Part shown: positions 1-7,151 of the stretch, piece after piece
Numbering within the stretch: the first letter of the stretch is position 1
How the letters are laid out: the number at the start of each line of letters is the position of its first letter
Source: CAYVMN01 sp964452575
Lineage (GTDB): Bacteria > Desulfobacterota > DSM-4660 > Desulfatiglandales > Desulfatiglandaceae
Length of the DNA stretch: 22,080 nucleotides
Direction: 5' to 3'
Assembly (NCBI GenBank): GCA_964452575.1
Contig: CAYVMN010000054.1
Coordinates: 1 to 22,080, forward strand
Notes under the pieces: model-generated
Databases searched by the model: none
What the model saw: only the letters and a program-made list of their open reading frames with translations
Told to the model about the DNA's origin: nothing
Translations under genes and position numbers: made by a program

Positions 1-339
1 TTTCAAGCCTATCTTGGTCAACATAAACCCATCAAGACTATCAAGTCGAAGCTGGAACTTGCCTCCACTATTTATCAGAATTGCGGGCTGGGTATTATAC
101 ATTTTCAAAGGCTTGGACCCCGGGGTGGGCGAATTGTGAGTCCCTCAAGCCACCATGTGACGGGATGGCTTGCCAAACACGGAAGACGTGATACGCCAGG
201 ATGCCATTTCTCCAGGGGATGGATCGCCGGAATTATGGAGGTTATCTATGACCAACCCCTTGGATATTATAAGGTGGAAGAGCGCTACTGCAAAATGATG
301 CGCAACGAGGAGTGTGTCTTTCAGGTGGCGGAACGTTAA
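1..339 (+). CDS. V4R-domain protein, 5' end missing
   Basis: The frame is open from the first base of the window to the TAA at 337-339, so this is the C-terminal 112 residues of a longer protein. The end of the protein has the layout of a V4R (4-vinyl reductase) domain: a GCHFSRGW segment, a helix, then a VEERYC...EECVF segment with paired cysteines. V4R domains bind small hydrophobic molecules and, in XylR/DmpR-type regulators, aromatic effectors and zinc; a sensor role here is inferred. The TAA overlaps the ATG of the next V4R gene (TAATG), which implies translational coupling and joint function. A GTG at 136 could act as a start but would cut the domain, so the partial reading is preferred. 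Confidence 0.75.
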   Translation, partial: FQAYLGQHKPIKTIKSKLELASTIYQNCGLGIIHFQRLGPRGGRIVSPSSHHVTGWLAKHGRRDTPGCHFSRGWIAGIMEVIYDQPLGYYKVEERYCKMMRNEECVFQVAER

Positions 340-950
340 TGGGCTTTGACGGAAACAAGATTATCCATGCGGTCATGGAGGGGAGCCGGATACGGGATGC
401 AAAGGGGATCATTCCTCTATTTGGGGTCTATCTTTCTCTCTTTTTTGTGGAATATTATAATAGGCTGTCCTTTGACTTTGAAAGAGAGATGGGTGGAAAT
501 CGAGAGGCAGAATCAGCGGCCCTCCTTATAGAGGCAGCCCATGAGTGCGGGTATGCCACCTTTCACGGGATTCGCAACTCCAGGGAATGGGAGGAACTCG
601 TGGTGCCTATGATTGACACAAAGGAAGATCAACTACTGGGCTTCACAGCCGTGGCCGTGGCCTTTGGCTGGGGAGATCTGGAGGTCAAGGAGCTAGTTCC
701 GGGTGAAAGGCTAGTGATACAGGTGAGCGATTCCTACGAGGCAACTGGTTACTTACAACTTCATAGCCCAGGAAGTTCAGGAAAATGTTATATGCTCCGG
801 GGTGTTGCTGCTGCCTTTATGGACCTGCTCTATGGAGAAGACTACCCTGATGGGTTGTTTACCTTTTCTGCAGATGAATCCCTTTGCAGGGCGAAAGGAG
901 ATCCTCATTGTGAATTCGTTGCTACACGCTCACTTAAACGCATCTCTTAA
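339..950 (+). CDS. Small V4R-domain sensor protein
   Basis: This encodes 203 residues. The ATG at 339 overlaps the upstream stop codon, and AGGTGG lies 10 nt before it, which fixes the start over upstream in-frame codons. The C-terminal third (from about residue 150) reads as a V4R domain: an RGVAAAFMDLLYG helix, then an aspartate-rich turn and CRAKGDPHCEF with the paired cysteines typical of the family. The N-terminal 140 residues are helical with no motif I can name. No DNA-binding or catalytic domain is visible. It may be a stand-alone ligand-binding subunit working with the neighbouring V4R protein and the histidine kinase, whose start lies inside this gene. The ligand is unknown; aromatic or other hydrophobic compounds are the best family-based guess. 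Confidence 0.72.
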   Translation: MGFDGNKIIHAVMEGSRIRDAKGIIPLFGVYLSLFFVEYYNRLSFDFEREMGGNREAESAALLIEAAHECGYATFHGIRNSREWEELVVPMIDTKEDQLLGFTAVAVAFGWGDLEVKELVPGERLVIQVSDSYEATGYLQLHSPGSSGKCYMLRGVAAAFMDLLYGEDYPDGLFTFSADESLCRAKGDPHCEFVATRSLKRIS

Positions 951-3174
951 GAAATGGGATGGGATTGAAAGAAAAACGTGTTGGGAGTTCCTGGAGTGCT
1001 CAAAGGTGCTCTGCCCTGCTCATGGGAAAAAGGGCTTAGACTGCTGGCTCATTCCCAAGACCCATTGTACCAGTTTTCTTGAAGAGGACTTCTTTCAAAA
1101 GCTCTCCACATGTCTAACCTGTTCTTATTTCAAAGAAAGGGGGGGGGAACACCCGAGGGGCTGGGATCACTTTCTCTCCGAGCAGATACACAAATATAAC
1201 TTCAAGGCCCTCGAGCAGATATATCATAAGGAAGAGAGCTTTGTTGAGACCCTGAATCGTATACCGGATGGACTCTTTACCACAGACGAGGAATACAGGA
1301 TTACCTTTTTCAATCCGGCAGCGGAAAAGATCACGGGTTTTTTGGCCTACGATGCTGTAGGTATGTACTGCAAGGATGTCTTTAAGAATCCGATCTGTGA
1401 AACTGACTGCGCCTTAAAGCGTGCCGTTTTAAACGGGGAAGACATCCACAACAGGGAATATGTGATTCGGGACATTCAAGGAAAAGAGGTCCCCATCATA
1501 TGTTCTACGTCTGCGTTCCGTGACAGTGATGGGCAAATCACAGGAGGCATTGAGATATTCAAAGACGTGACTGAACTGAAGAGACTTCGAGAAGAAATAG
1601 CCAGGCGAGAGAAGAGATATAGGCGTATCTTTGAAGGCAGTCACGATATGATCTATACAAGTAACCTGCAGGGTCAACTCCTGGATGTGAACCAGGCCGG
1701 AGTTGAGCTTCTAGGGTACGAAAGCAAAAAGGACTTATTGGGTGTAGGTTCAGCCCAGAGGCTCTACCGGAACCCACAGGACCGGGACAAGTTTCTGAAT
1801 GAAATAAACCGAAAGGGATACGTAAAGGACTTTGAGGTAGTCTTTCAAAAAAGAGACGGTTCTCCCCTGCATGTCTTGATATCGAGCCGACGCTACCAAA
1901 ATCTTGAGACCAGGGAAATCGAATATGAGGGCATTATCAAGGACATCACTAGGCGGAAGCGAGCTGAAGAAATATTGAGACAAAAGAACCTGGAGCTTTC
2001 TATCCTGAACAGCATTGCCCTTACCTTAAATCTAACAAGGGACCTGAATCATATCCTGATGGTGACCCTGAAACAGATACTCAAGGTCCTGGGATTGAAG
2101 CACGGGGCAATATTCTTGATTGACCGCGAGAAGAGGAAGGCAATACTTCAAGTCAGATATGGACTTCCTGACGAAGATCCCTCACAGGCAGGTGAGATAA
2201 CTTTCAGAGATGATTTACTGATGAAGCACCTGGTTGAGGAAGAGGCCCGGCTAAGACCTGAGCCCTCCTTTCCGTGCTTTCATGTGCGTTATCTGACAAA
2301 AAATGGGAAGGCTACTCAATGGCTATCCTCTTTTCTCATCACATTCAAGGGAAGGGGGGTCGGGTTTTTCGCCCTGGATATACCGCCAACCCGCGAGTTG
2401 AGCCCTGGTGAACTCCATTTGCTGGGCTCTTTGGGCAACTACTTGGGTGGGGCCATCGAGAATACCCAGCTAATGGAGACTATCCGTCTCCATCGACAGG
2501 AGTTAACCAGGCTCACGGAGAAGCTCTTTCAGACTCAGGAAGAGGAACGACGCCGCATTGCCCGTGAACTCCATGATGAGGCCGGGCAGGCACTGATGGG
2601 CATTAACCTGTGCCTAGAGAGACTGGAGCAGGAGGTGAGATCAAGAAACGGGCGCCTTAAGAAGGACATCCAGGAGATCAGGAAGACGGTTGTCCAGACC
2701 TCTTCTGAAATAAGACGGCTTTCCTATAGTCTCCACCCTACTCTCCTGAGTGACCTTGGGCTAGAACCTGCACTCAACCTCTATGTCAAAGAAGTGAAAA
2801 ACCGTTCAAATCTGGATATTGAGTTTCGTATGGTCGGGTTTGACCATCGGCTGGATGCGGACACAGAGACTGTCCTCTACCGTTTTAGCCAGGAGGCACT
2901 TACAAATACCTTAAAGCATAGCGGCGCCCGTCATTTCCGTCTTTCCATTATCAAGAGCTTCCCAAAGATCATCTTCCTGGCCGAGGATGACGGGATTGGC
3001 TTTGATGGAGAAATCAGGGGGAATGCCGAAAGAAGTTTGGGGTTGCTTGGCATGCGGGAGAGGGTCTCCCTCCTTGGCGGAACCTTCCAGGTGCACGGGA
3101 GGCGGGGAGAAGGAACAAGAATCCGAATTGAAATACCCTTGGCAGAGACCAGAAGAGATGCGCCCACCTATTAG
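910..3174 (+). CDS. PAS-PAS-GAF sensor histidine kinase (NarX/HisKA_3 type)
   Basis: This is a cytosolic kinase of 754 residues with no transmembrane segment. The GTG start at 910 is chosen because AAAGGAG lies 9 nt upstream at 894-900; a longer frame from 802 lies wholly inside the V4R gene. Domains in order are: a Cys-rich segment at about residues 23-75 (CWEFLEC, CPAHG, CWL, CLTC; like the 'two-CW' segments of deltaproteobacterial signalling proteins), PAS 1 (about 110-222), PAS 2 (about 237-348), GAF (about 364-519), HisKA_3 with the phosphoacceptor in ARELHDEAGQ (His555), and an HATPase_c domain with its N-box in FSQEALTNTLKHS and DDGIGF/GLLGMRER glycine boxes. It overlaps the V4R gene by 41 nt and the response regulator by 17 nt, so all four genes should be co-translated. 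The Cys-rich segment could sense metal or redox state. Confidence 0.92.
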   Translation: MNSLLHAHLNASLKKWDGIERKTCWEFLECSKVLCPAHGKKGLDCWLIPKTHCTSFLEEDFFQKLSTCLTCSYFKERGGEHPRGWDHFLSEQIHKYNFKALEQIYHKEESFVETLNRIPDGLFTTDEEYRITFFNPAAEKITGFLAYDAVGMYCKDVFKNPICETDCALKRAVLNGEDIHNREYVIRDIQGKEVPIICSTSAFRDSDGQITGGIEIFKDVTELKRLREEIARREKRYRRIFEGSHDMIYTSNLQGQLLDVNQAGVELLGYESKKDLLGVGSAQRLYRNPQDRDKFLNEINRKGYVKDFEVVFQKRDGSPLHVLISSRRYQNLETREIEYEGIIKDITRRKRAEEILRQKNLELSILNSIALTLNLTRDLNHILMVTLKQILKVLGLKHGAIFLIDREKRKAILQVRYGLPDEDPSQAGEITFRDDLLMKHLVEEEARLRPEPSFPCFHVRYLTKNGKATQWLSSFLITFKGRGVGFFALDIPPTRELSPGELHLLGSLGNYLGGAIENTQLMETIRLHRQELTRLTEKLFQTQEEERRRIARELHDEAGQALMGINLCLERLEQEVRSRNGRLKKDIQEIRKTVVQTSSEIRRLSYSLHPTLLSDLGLEPALNLYVKEVKNRSNLDIEFRMVGFDHRLDADTETVLYRFSQEALTNTLKHSGARHFRLSIIKSFPKIIFLAEDDGIGFDGEIRGNAERSLGLLGMRERVSLLGGTFQVHGRRGEGTRIRIEIPLAETRRDAPTY

Positions 3175-3820
3175 GATCTTACTTGCCGATGACCATACTA
3201 TCGTTCGCCAGGGCCTGGCACATCTACTCCAGGCCCAGGCTAACTTCGAGGTTGTGGGGGAGGCCAGTGACGGAAGGATGGCCTTGGAGAAGGCCATGGA
3301 GCTTAAACCCGACGTTATCATATTGGATATTGCCATGCCACTCCTCAACGGGATTGAGGCGGCCAAAAGGATAAGAAAGGTTCTCCCAAAGACCAAGGTC
3401 CTGATTCTCTCCATGTACTCCCATGAACACTATATTCACGAGCTACTCGAGACTGGGATATCTGGATATCTTCTGAAAGATTCAAGCGGGCGTGACATAA
3501 TTAGCGCCATTCATGCTGCAATGAGACACGAGACCTTCCTGAGTCCGTCCATATCAAAGAAGGTCGTGGACACCTATCTTTCTCCCCGGAAGACCTCATG
3601 CAGAGAGGAGCGCTTTAAGCAGTTATCCGACCGGGAGAGGGAGGTATTCCAGCTTATTGCCGAAGGGCATTCAACAAGGCAGATAGCCGATTCCCTTTTT
3701 GTCAGCGTGAGCACTGTCAAATCTCATAAGGCAAAAATTATGGAAAAACTTGGGATCGACAGTCCTATCAAGCTCGTTCATTTTGCCATTCAACTAGGAC
3801 TGGTTGACCCGGATCTATAA
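3158..3820 (+). CDS. NarL/FixJ-family response regulator
   Basis: This has 220 residues starting at ATG 3158, inside the 3' end of the kinase gene. Longer in-frame starts exist, but they would add sequence upstream of the canonical receiver start RILLADDH. The receiver domain occupies about residues 5-120, with acidic residues D11 and D12, phosphoacceptor D57 in DVIILDIAMP, and K107 in YLLKDS. The LuxR-type helix-turn-helix lies at about 155-215, with the LSDREREVFQLIAEGHSTRQIA and VSVSTVKSHKAKI helices. The gene overlap with a HisKA_3 kinase makes it the cognate regulator. The targets are unknown; the methyl-transfer operon downstream is a reasonable guess because of proximity only. Confidence 0.93.
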   Translation: MRPPIRILLADDHTIVRQGLAHLLQAQANFEVVGEASDGRMALEKAMELKPDVIILDIAMPLLNGIEAAKRIRKVLPKTKVLILSMYSHEHYIHELLETGISGYLLKDSSGRDIISAIHAAMRHETFLSPSISKKVVDTYLSPRKTSCREERFKQLSDREREVFQLIAEGHSTRQIADSLFVSVSTVKSHKAKIMEKLGIDSPIKLVHFAIQLGLVDPDL

Positions 3821-3842
3821 TTTCCTGTTGCCTCATTAAAGT

Positions 3843-3895
3843 AGGCGTTAGGCTTAAGGTGTAAGGCGCAAGGAAAGACCTAAAGCCTAATGCCT
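3843..3895. repeat. Imperfect inverted repeat downstream of the response regulator
   Basis: Arms at 3843-3860 and 3878-3895 are complementary at 16 of 18 positions, with a 17-nt loop. One of the two mismatches is a G-T pair. The left arm begins AGGCGTTAGGC and the right arm ends GCCTAATGCCT. It sits 22 nt after the stop codon, and a run of six T follows at 3914-3919, after a second short GCCTAAGGCCT palindrome. It could end transcription of the signalling operon, or be one copy of a dispersed intergenic repeat family; the sequence cannot separate these. Confidence 0.6.
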
Positions 3896-3950
3896 GCCGC
3901 CTAAGGCCTAAAATTTTTTCAACAATTCGAAAAAGGCTCACTGCAGTGGC

Positions 3951-3992
3951 ACTCCCGAGAAGCCTGTCCTCGCGAAGGTAGGGAGCGGGAGT
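3951..3992. repeat. Short inverted repeat of REP-like character
   Basis: ACTCCCG at 3951-3957 is the exact complement of CGGGAGT at 3986-3992, and the segment between them contains the palindrome TCGCGA. The layout, followed by TCCAGGAATCCCG, resembles degenerate copies of the common dispersed palindromes around the core GCGGGAATCCAG. It ends 20 nt before the radical SAM start codon. Function is unknown. Confidence 0.35.
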
Positions 3993-4012
3993 CCAGGAAT
4001 CCCGAGGGTACA

Positions 4013-5893
4013 ATGAAAAAAATTGGTATAATTACTCTTACCAGACAGAAAAGCTTGGCCTATTCGGCCTTAAGAAGGATTGTTGAAAATCTCGGTTACG
4101 CACCTGTTTGTGGAGACGCAATAGGGACGGATTGTCTGTTTTTTCCATTAGAGGACCTAGAACTTACAGGCTATGATGTCCTGGGTAACCTCTTCAAAAA
4201 GGCAGGGTTCTCCGATTTAGAAACCATCCTGATTTCTGCCCCCTATTCTGTGAACCTATTCCACCTGCCGAAGGTAATCTGGTGCCTGAGGAGCATCAGT
4301 TCAGCACCCATTATTCTTGGAGGGAATGAGGCAGGCAACAACCACAGGAATTTGATGCTTCACCGATTTTCAACCTTTGCAAATAAGGTCATAGACATAG
4401 CCCCTGACTTCATAGTGAGAGGGGCTGCTGAAAGGGTCTTGCCCTCTCTGCTCCCTCTCCTCGACCGGACGACTATGATAAAGAAATGGGATAAAGACCT
4501 CTTGAAACGACTCCTCAAGATCCCAAATATTGTCTTTTGGCTGCCTGATAGAACGGCCCTGGTCTCCACTCAATTCTCCTCCCATGATCTCTCGGAGAAC
4601 GAGATCTTTTCTTATGTCCGTTATGGAGAAAAAAGCATTGCCTTGACCCTCCAGAGGGCATGCATCTGGGCAAAGAAGTCCAGAGGCGGCTGCCTATTTT
4701 GCGCTATAGCCTGTCAGTTTGGCAAAGATTTTCACTGCGCCGTCCAGAGCGATTTCTTTATAAAAGAACTGGCTAGATTCCTGAAAGAGAACTCGGAAAT
4801 AAGGTCTGTGGACATTTGGGATGACACGTTTAATATCAGCGAAGATTGGGGAATCAAAATCTGCGATTATCTCAAGACCCTGAATCAAGAAGTCGGGAGA
4901 GAAATCATATATACCTGTTTCTTGAGACCCGAAGGCGTGAGTAAAAAATTCGTCAAGAAGATGAGGGAAGCCAATTTCAGAGTGGCTTTCGTTGGTGCGG
5001 ATGCCCTAACAGAGGGTCTTTCAAAGCGATTGAGAAGGGGCTGTACTGTTTCCCAGTTAAATCGAACCATAGAAACCCTCGGAAAAGAGATGATACAGCC
5101 GATGCTGAGCGTGCAGCTATTCTCTCCTGAGTCGACAATTGATGATGTTGGAATCACTGCGACCTTAGCCCTCTCATGCATAAGAAACGGTAAATCAACG
5201 GCCCATGTTCACCTTTACACCTTTCCCCTGTACGGCTCAGACATCCACAGGCTCCTGGAGTCAAGGGATAACCTGAAAAAAATCCCTTCTCCTTTGCTAA
5301 GAGAAGACGATCTCAATGGATTTCAGCCCTGTTTAGTAGCCTATGATTACATGAATTACGACCCTGACGTTGAGGAAATTAAAAGGGGCACCTATAAGCT
5401 TCTGGATATGTCAACTTCCTTTTGTGTAAAGACCTACCCAGGAGATAGTGTGGATGGAAACAGGCTAAAAGAGGTCCTGAAACAGGTGAGAAGCTGGTGT
5501 ATTGAGGGGAAAAGGAGGCACTCAATAAAGACCTTCTGGACTATGATGGTCCTTCATTTGGAAGATAGGGGGGGTGGGTTGGCAAAAGACGAGTTACTGG
5601 AGCTGCTTTCAAGAAAAGATACAACACAAGAGATTCCTGAGGATCTGAGAGCTATTTATGGAAATTTCGGTCATAGGTATACCCTATCCAGGAGTTTAGA
5701 TGAAGTTATCCATATCCTTGTCAAGAACAAATGGATTCAAGAAGTCCAAGGCAAGCGATATGAACTAACCCCTGAAGGACAAAAGACACTGAGGTCTATG
5801 GTCAAAGAGGCAGAGGGGTGGCACCTCAACCTGGCCGCTTACGGCAAGGTGGATAGGAATGAAATGTTAAAGCAGGGGTTTATTTCATTGTGA
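4013..5893 (+). CDS. Radical SAM protein with B12-binding-like N-terminus
   Basis: This has 626 residues. The N-terminal 200 residues have a Rossmann-like pattern ending in PIILGGNEAG, as in the cobalamin-binding domain of B12-type radical SAM enzymes, but no DxHxxG cobalamin-ligand motif. The putative 4Fe-4S site is C217, C227, C230: a CX9CX2C arrangement (RACIWAKKSRGGCLFC) rather than the usual CX3CX2C. A TIM-barrel-like stretch follows (DIWDDTFNIS, FLRPEGVS, FVGADALTEGLSKRLRRG), the last resembling the SAM-binding region of the family. About residues 560-605 (RYTLSRSLDEVIHILVKNKW...YELTPEGQ) look like a winged helix. A GAGGG lies only 4 nt before the ATG, so initiation may be weak. The substrate is unknown; a tRNA or peptide modification cannot be separated from a corrinoid-linked role. 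Confidence 0.75.
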   Translation: MKKIGIITLTRQKSLAYSALRRIVENLGYAPVCGDAIGTDCLFFPLEDLELTGYDVLGNLFKKAGFSDLETILISAPYSVNLFHLPKVIWCLRSISSAPIILGGNEAGNNHRNLMLHRFSTFANKVIDIAPDFIVRGAAERVLPSLLPLLDRTTMIKKWDKDLLKRLLKIPNIVFWLPDRTALVSTQFSSHDLSENEIFSYVRYGEKSIALTLQRACIWAKKSRGGCLFCAIACQFGKDFHCAVQSDFFIKELARFLKENSEIRSVDIWDDTFNISEDWGIKICDYLKTLNQEVGREIIYTCFLRPEGVSKKFVKKMREANFRVAFVGADALTEGLSKRLRRGCTVSQLNRTIETLGKEMIQPMLSVQLFSPESTIDDVGITATLALSCIRNGKSTAHVHLYTFPLYGSDIHRLLESRDNLKKIPSPLLREDDLNGFQPCLVAYDYMNYDPDVEEIKRGTYKLLDMSTSFCVKTYPGDSVDGNRLKEVLKQVRSWCIEGKRRHSIKTFWTMMVLHLEDRGGGLAKDELLELLSRKDTTQEIPEDLRAIYGNFGHRYTLSRSLDEVIHILVKNKWIQEVQGKRYELTPEGQKTLRSMVKEAEGWHLNLAAYGKVDRNEMLKQGFISL

Positions 5894-6046
5894 AAACCAT
5901 CCATTTTCTTCCCAAAAATCATCTTTTGGACGATTTTCAAGCAGAGCCCAATTCATATACTCGGGAAAAGGTCCTTGCTGGCTTGGCTATTCCAGGATCT
6001 TTAAAAGGCTTGGGGCATGTTCCGTCTTTTAGAAAGGAGGGGAAAT

Positions 6047-7039
6047 ATGTTTAGATTTGAAAAAGAACCAGCGGTCTATGAGATAGGCGGAGTAAAATTA
6101 GGAGGGCAGCCCGGACAATATCCCACAATCGCCTGTTTTTCCATCTTTCAGGAAAGCGACAGGTTATTTGATAAGGGAAGCCGGAGAAAAGGCTTCAATG
6201 AACAGCGCGCTCAAGAGTTGCTGAAGACTGCCGATAAGTACTGGGAGGAGAGTGGCGTCCCCCCCATGGCAGACATTGTGGCAAGTCCCGGTGAGAAGTT
6301 CAACAAATATATCGATTTCGTGACCTCGGTGAGCAAAATGCCCTTCTGTGTAGATGCAATCCAGATGAAGACAAAGCTTCAGGGTGCAGCGTATTGTGCG
6401 GAAAAAGGTCTCCTGGATAAGATGTTCTATAACAGCATTACGGTCTGGGAAGAAGATCCGGCAACAGAGATCAAAGAGATGGTGCAGATCGGGGTAAAGC
6501 ATGTCCTTCTTGTGGCCTTTGATCCAACCGATCAGATGCCAACTGGCCGGATTAGCGGGGCAAAAAAGCTGCTAGATGCCATGGAAAAGGCAGATGCCAA
6601 GTTTGAGACGATTATCGTAGATACAACAACCCTAAACGGCCCTGCCGAGGCACTTTGTGGAATAGCGGGCAAGATGATAAAGGAGAAATGGGGTTTTGCC
6701 ACCGCCAGTGCACCCAGCAATGGCTCCTACATGGAATATAAGCGGTTCAAGGAAGAGATGTGGGGAGTTAAAAGCTGGTCTGCTATTGATGCCGCCTTGG
6801 AATCACTTGCGGCCTTCTTCTATAACGACCTTGTCTTCACGGGTCCCCTGGCAGGCGCTCCACGCGTCATGCCGGCAATTGCTTTGGCAGATGCATTCCT
6901 GGCCACTGCAGCCTTTGATGAAGCAAAGGAACTGCCCAAAGACCAGAACCATCCGATCTACAAGCTTTGGTCTGATTTTGCAGAGAATCTCAAGGTACGT
7001 TGGCAAGAGGCAGCGGGCCTGAAAAAGGTTGAGCGTTAG
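6047..7039 (+). CDS. MtrH-family methylcorrinoid:pterin methyltransferase (MtvC/MtgA-like)
   Basis: This has 330 residues. The start at ATG 6047 follows AAAGGAGG by a few bases; an in-frame ATG at 6017 has no such site. The N-terminus (FEKEPAVYEIGGVKLGGQPGQ) and the internal segments PPMADIVASPGEKFNKYIDFV, FYNSITVW and KWGFATASAPSNGSYM match my knowledge of the MtrH family (COG1962). Archaeal members move methyl groups between tetrahydromethanopterin and a corrinoid. Bacterial members serve as the second methyltransferase of O-demethylase and glycine-betaine systems, passing the methyl group to tetrahydrofolate. It is soluble and lacks membrane segments. A weak candidate promoter lies upstream: TTTTCA at 5934, then TATACT at 5956. 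This gene likely opens the methyl-transfer operon. Confidence 0.85.
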   Translation: MFRFEKEPAVYEIGGVKLGGQPGQYPTIACFSIFQESDRLFDKGSRRKGFNEQRAQELLKTADKYWEESGVPPMADIVASPGEKFNKYIDFVTSVSKMPFCVDAIQMKTKLQGAAYCAEKGLLDKMFYNSITVWEEDPATEIKEMVQIGVKHVLLVAFDPTDQMPTGRISGAKKLLDAMEKADAKFETIIVDTTTLNGPAEALCGIAGKMIKEKWGFATASAPSNGSYMEYKRFKEEMWGVKSWSAIDAALESLAAFFYNDLVFTGPLAGAPRVMPAIALADAFLATAAFDEAKELPKDQNHPIYKLWSDFAENLKVRWQEAAGLKKVER

Positions 7040-7151
7040 CAGAGAAGGAAGATTTCGGACAAGGATATGGCAAGAGGCCTCTACAGTTCCTGAAGGCAAA
7101 ATAGTCGATAAGGAATCGTCACTCTGAGCAAGATACACAGAGGAAGGAATC

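Noticed and set aside
802..909. Longer N-terminus for the histidine kinase starting at ATG 802
   Set aside because: The extension lies wholly inside the V4R gene in another frame and shows no domain. GTG 910 has AAAGGAG at ideal distance.
2987..3157. Longer response regulator starting upstream of 3158
   Set aside because: The extra sequence is the kinase ATPase domain read in another frame; the receiver domain begins at 3158 as usual.
5934..5961. Promoter before the MtrH-like gene (TTTTCA, 16 nt, TATACT)
   Set aside because: The -35 match is weak and other spacings are equally plausible, so it is mentioned only in the gene entry.
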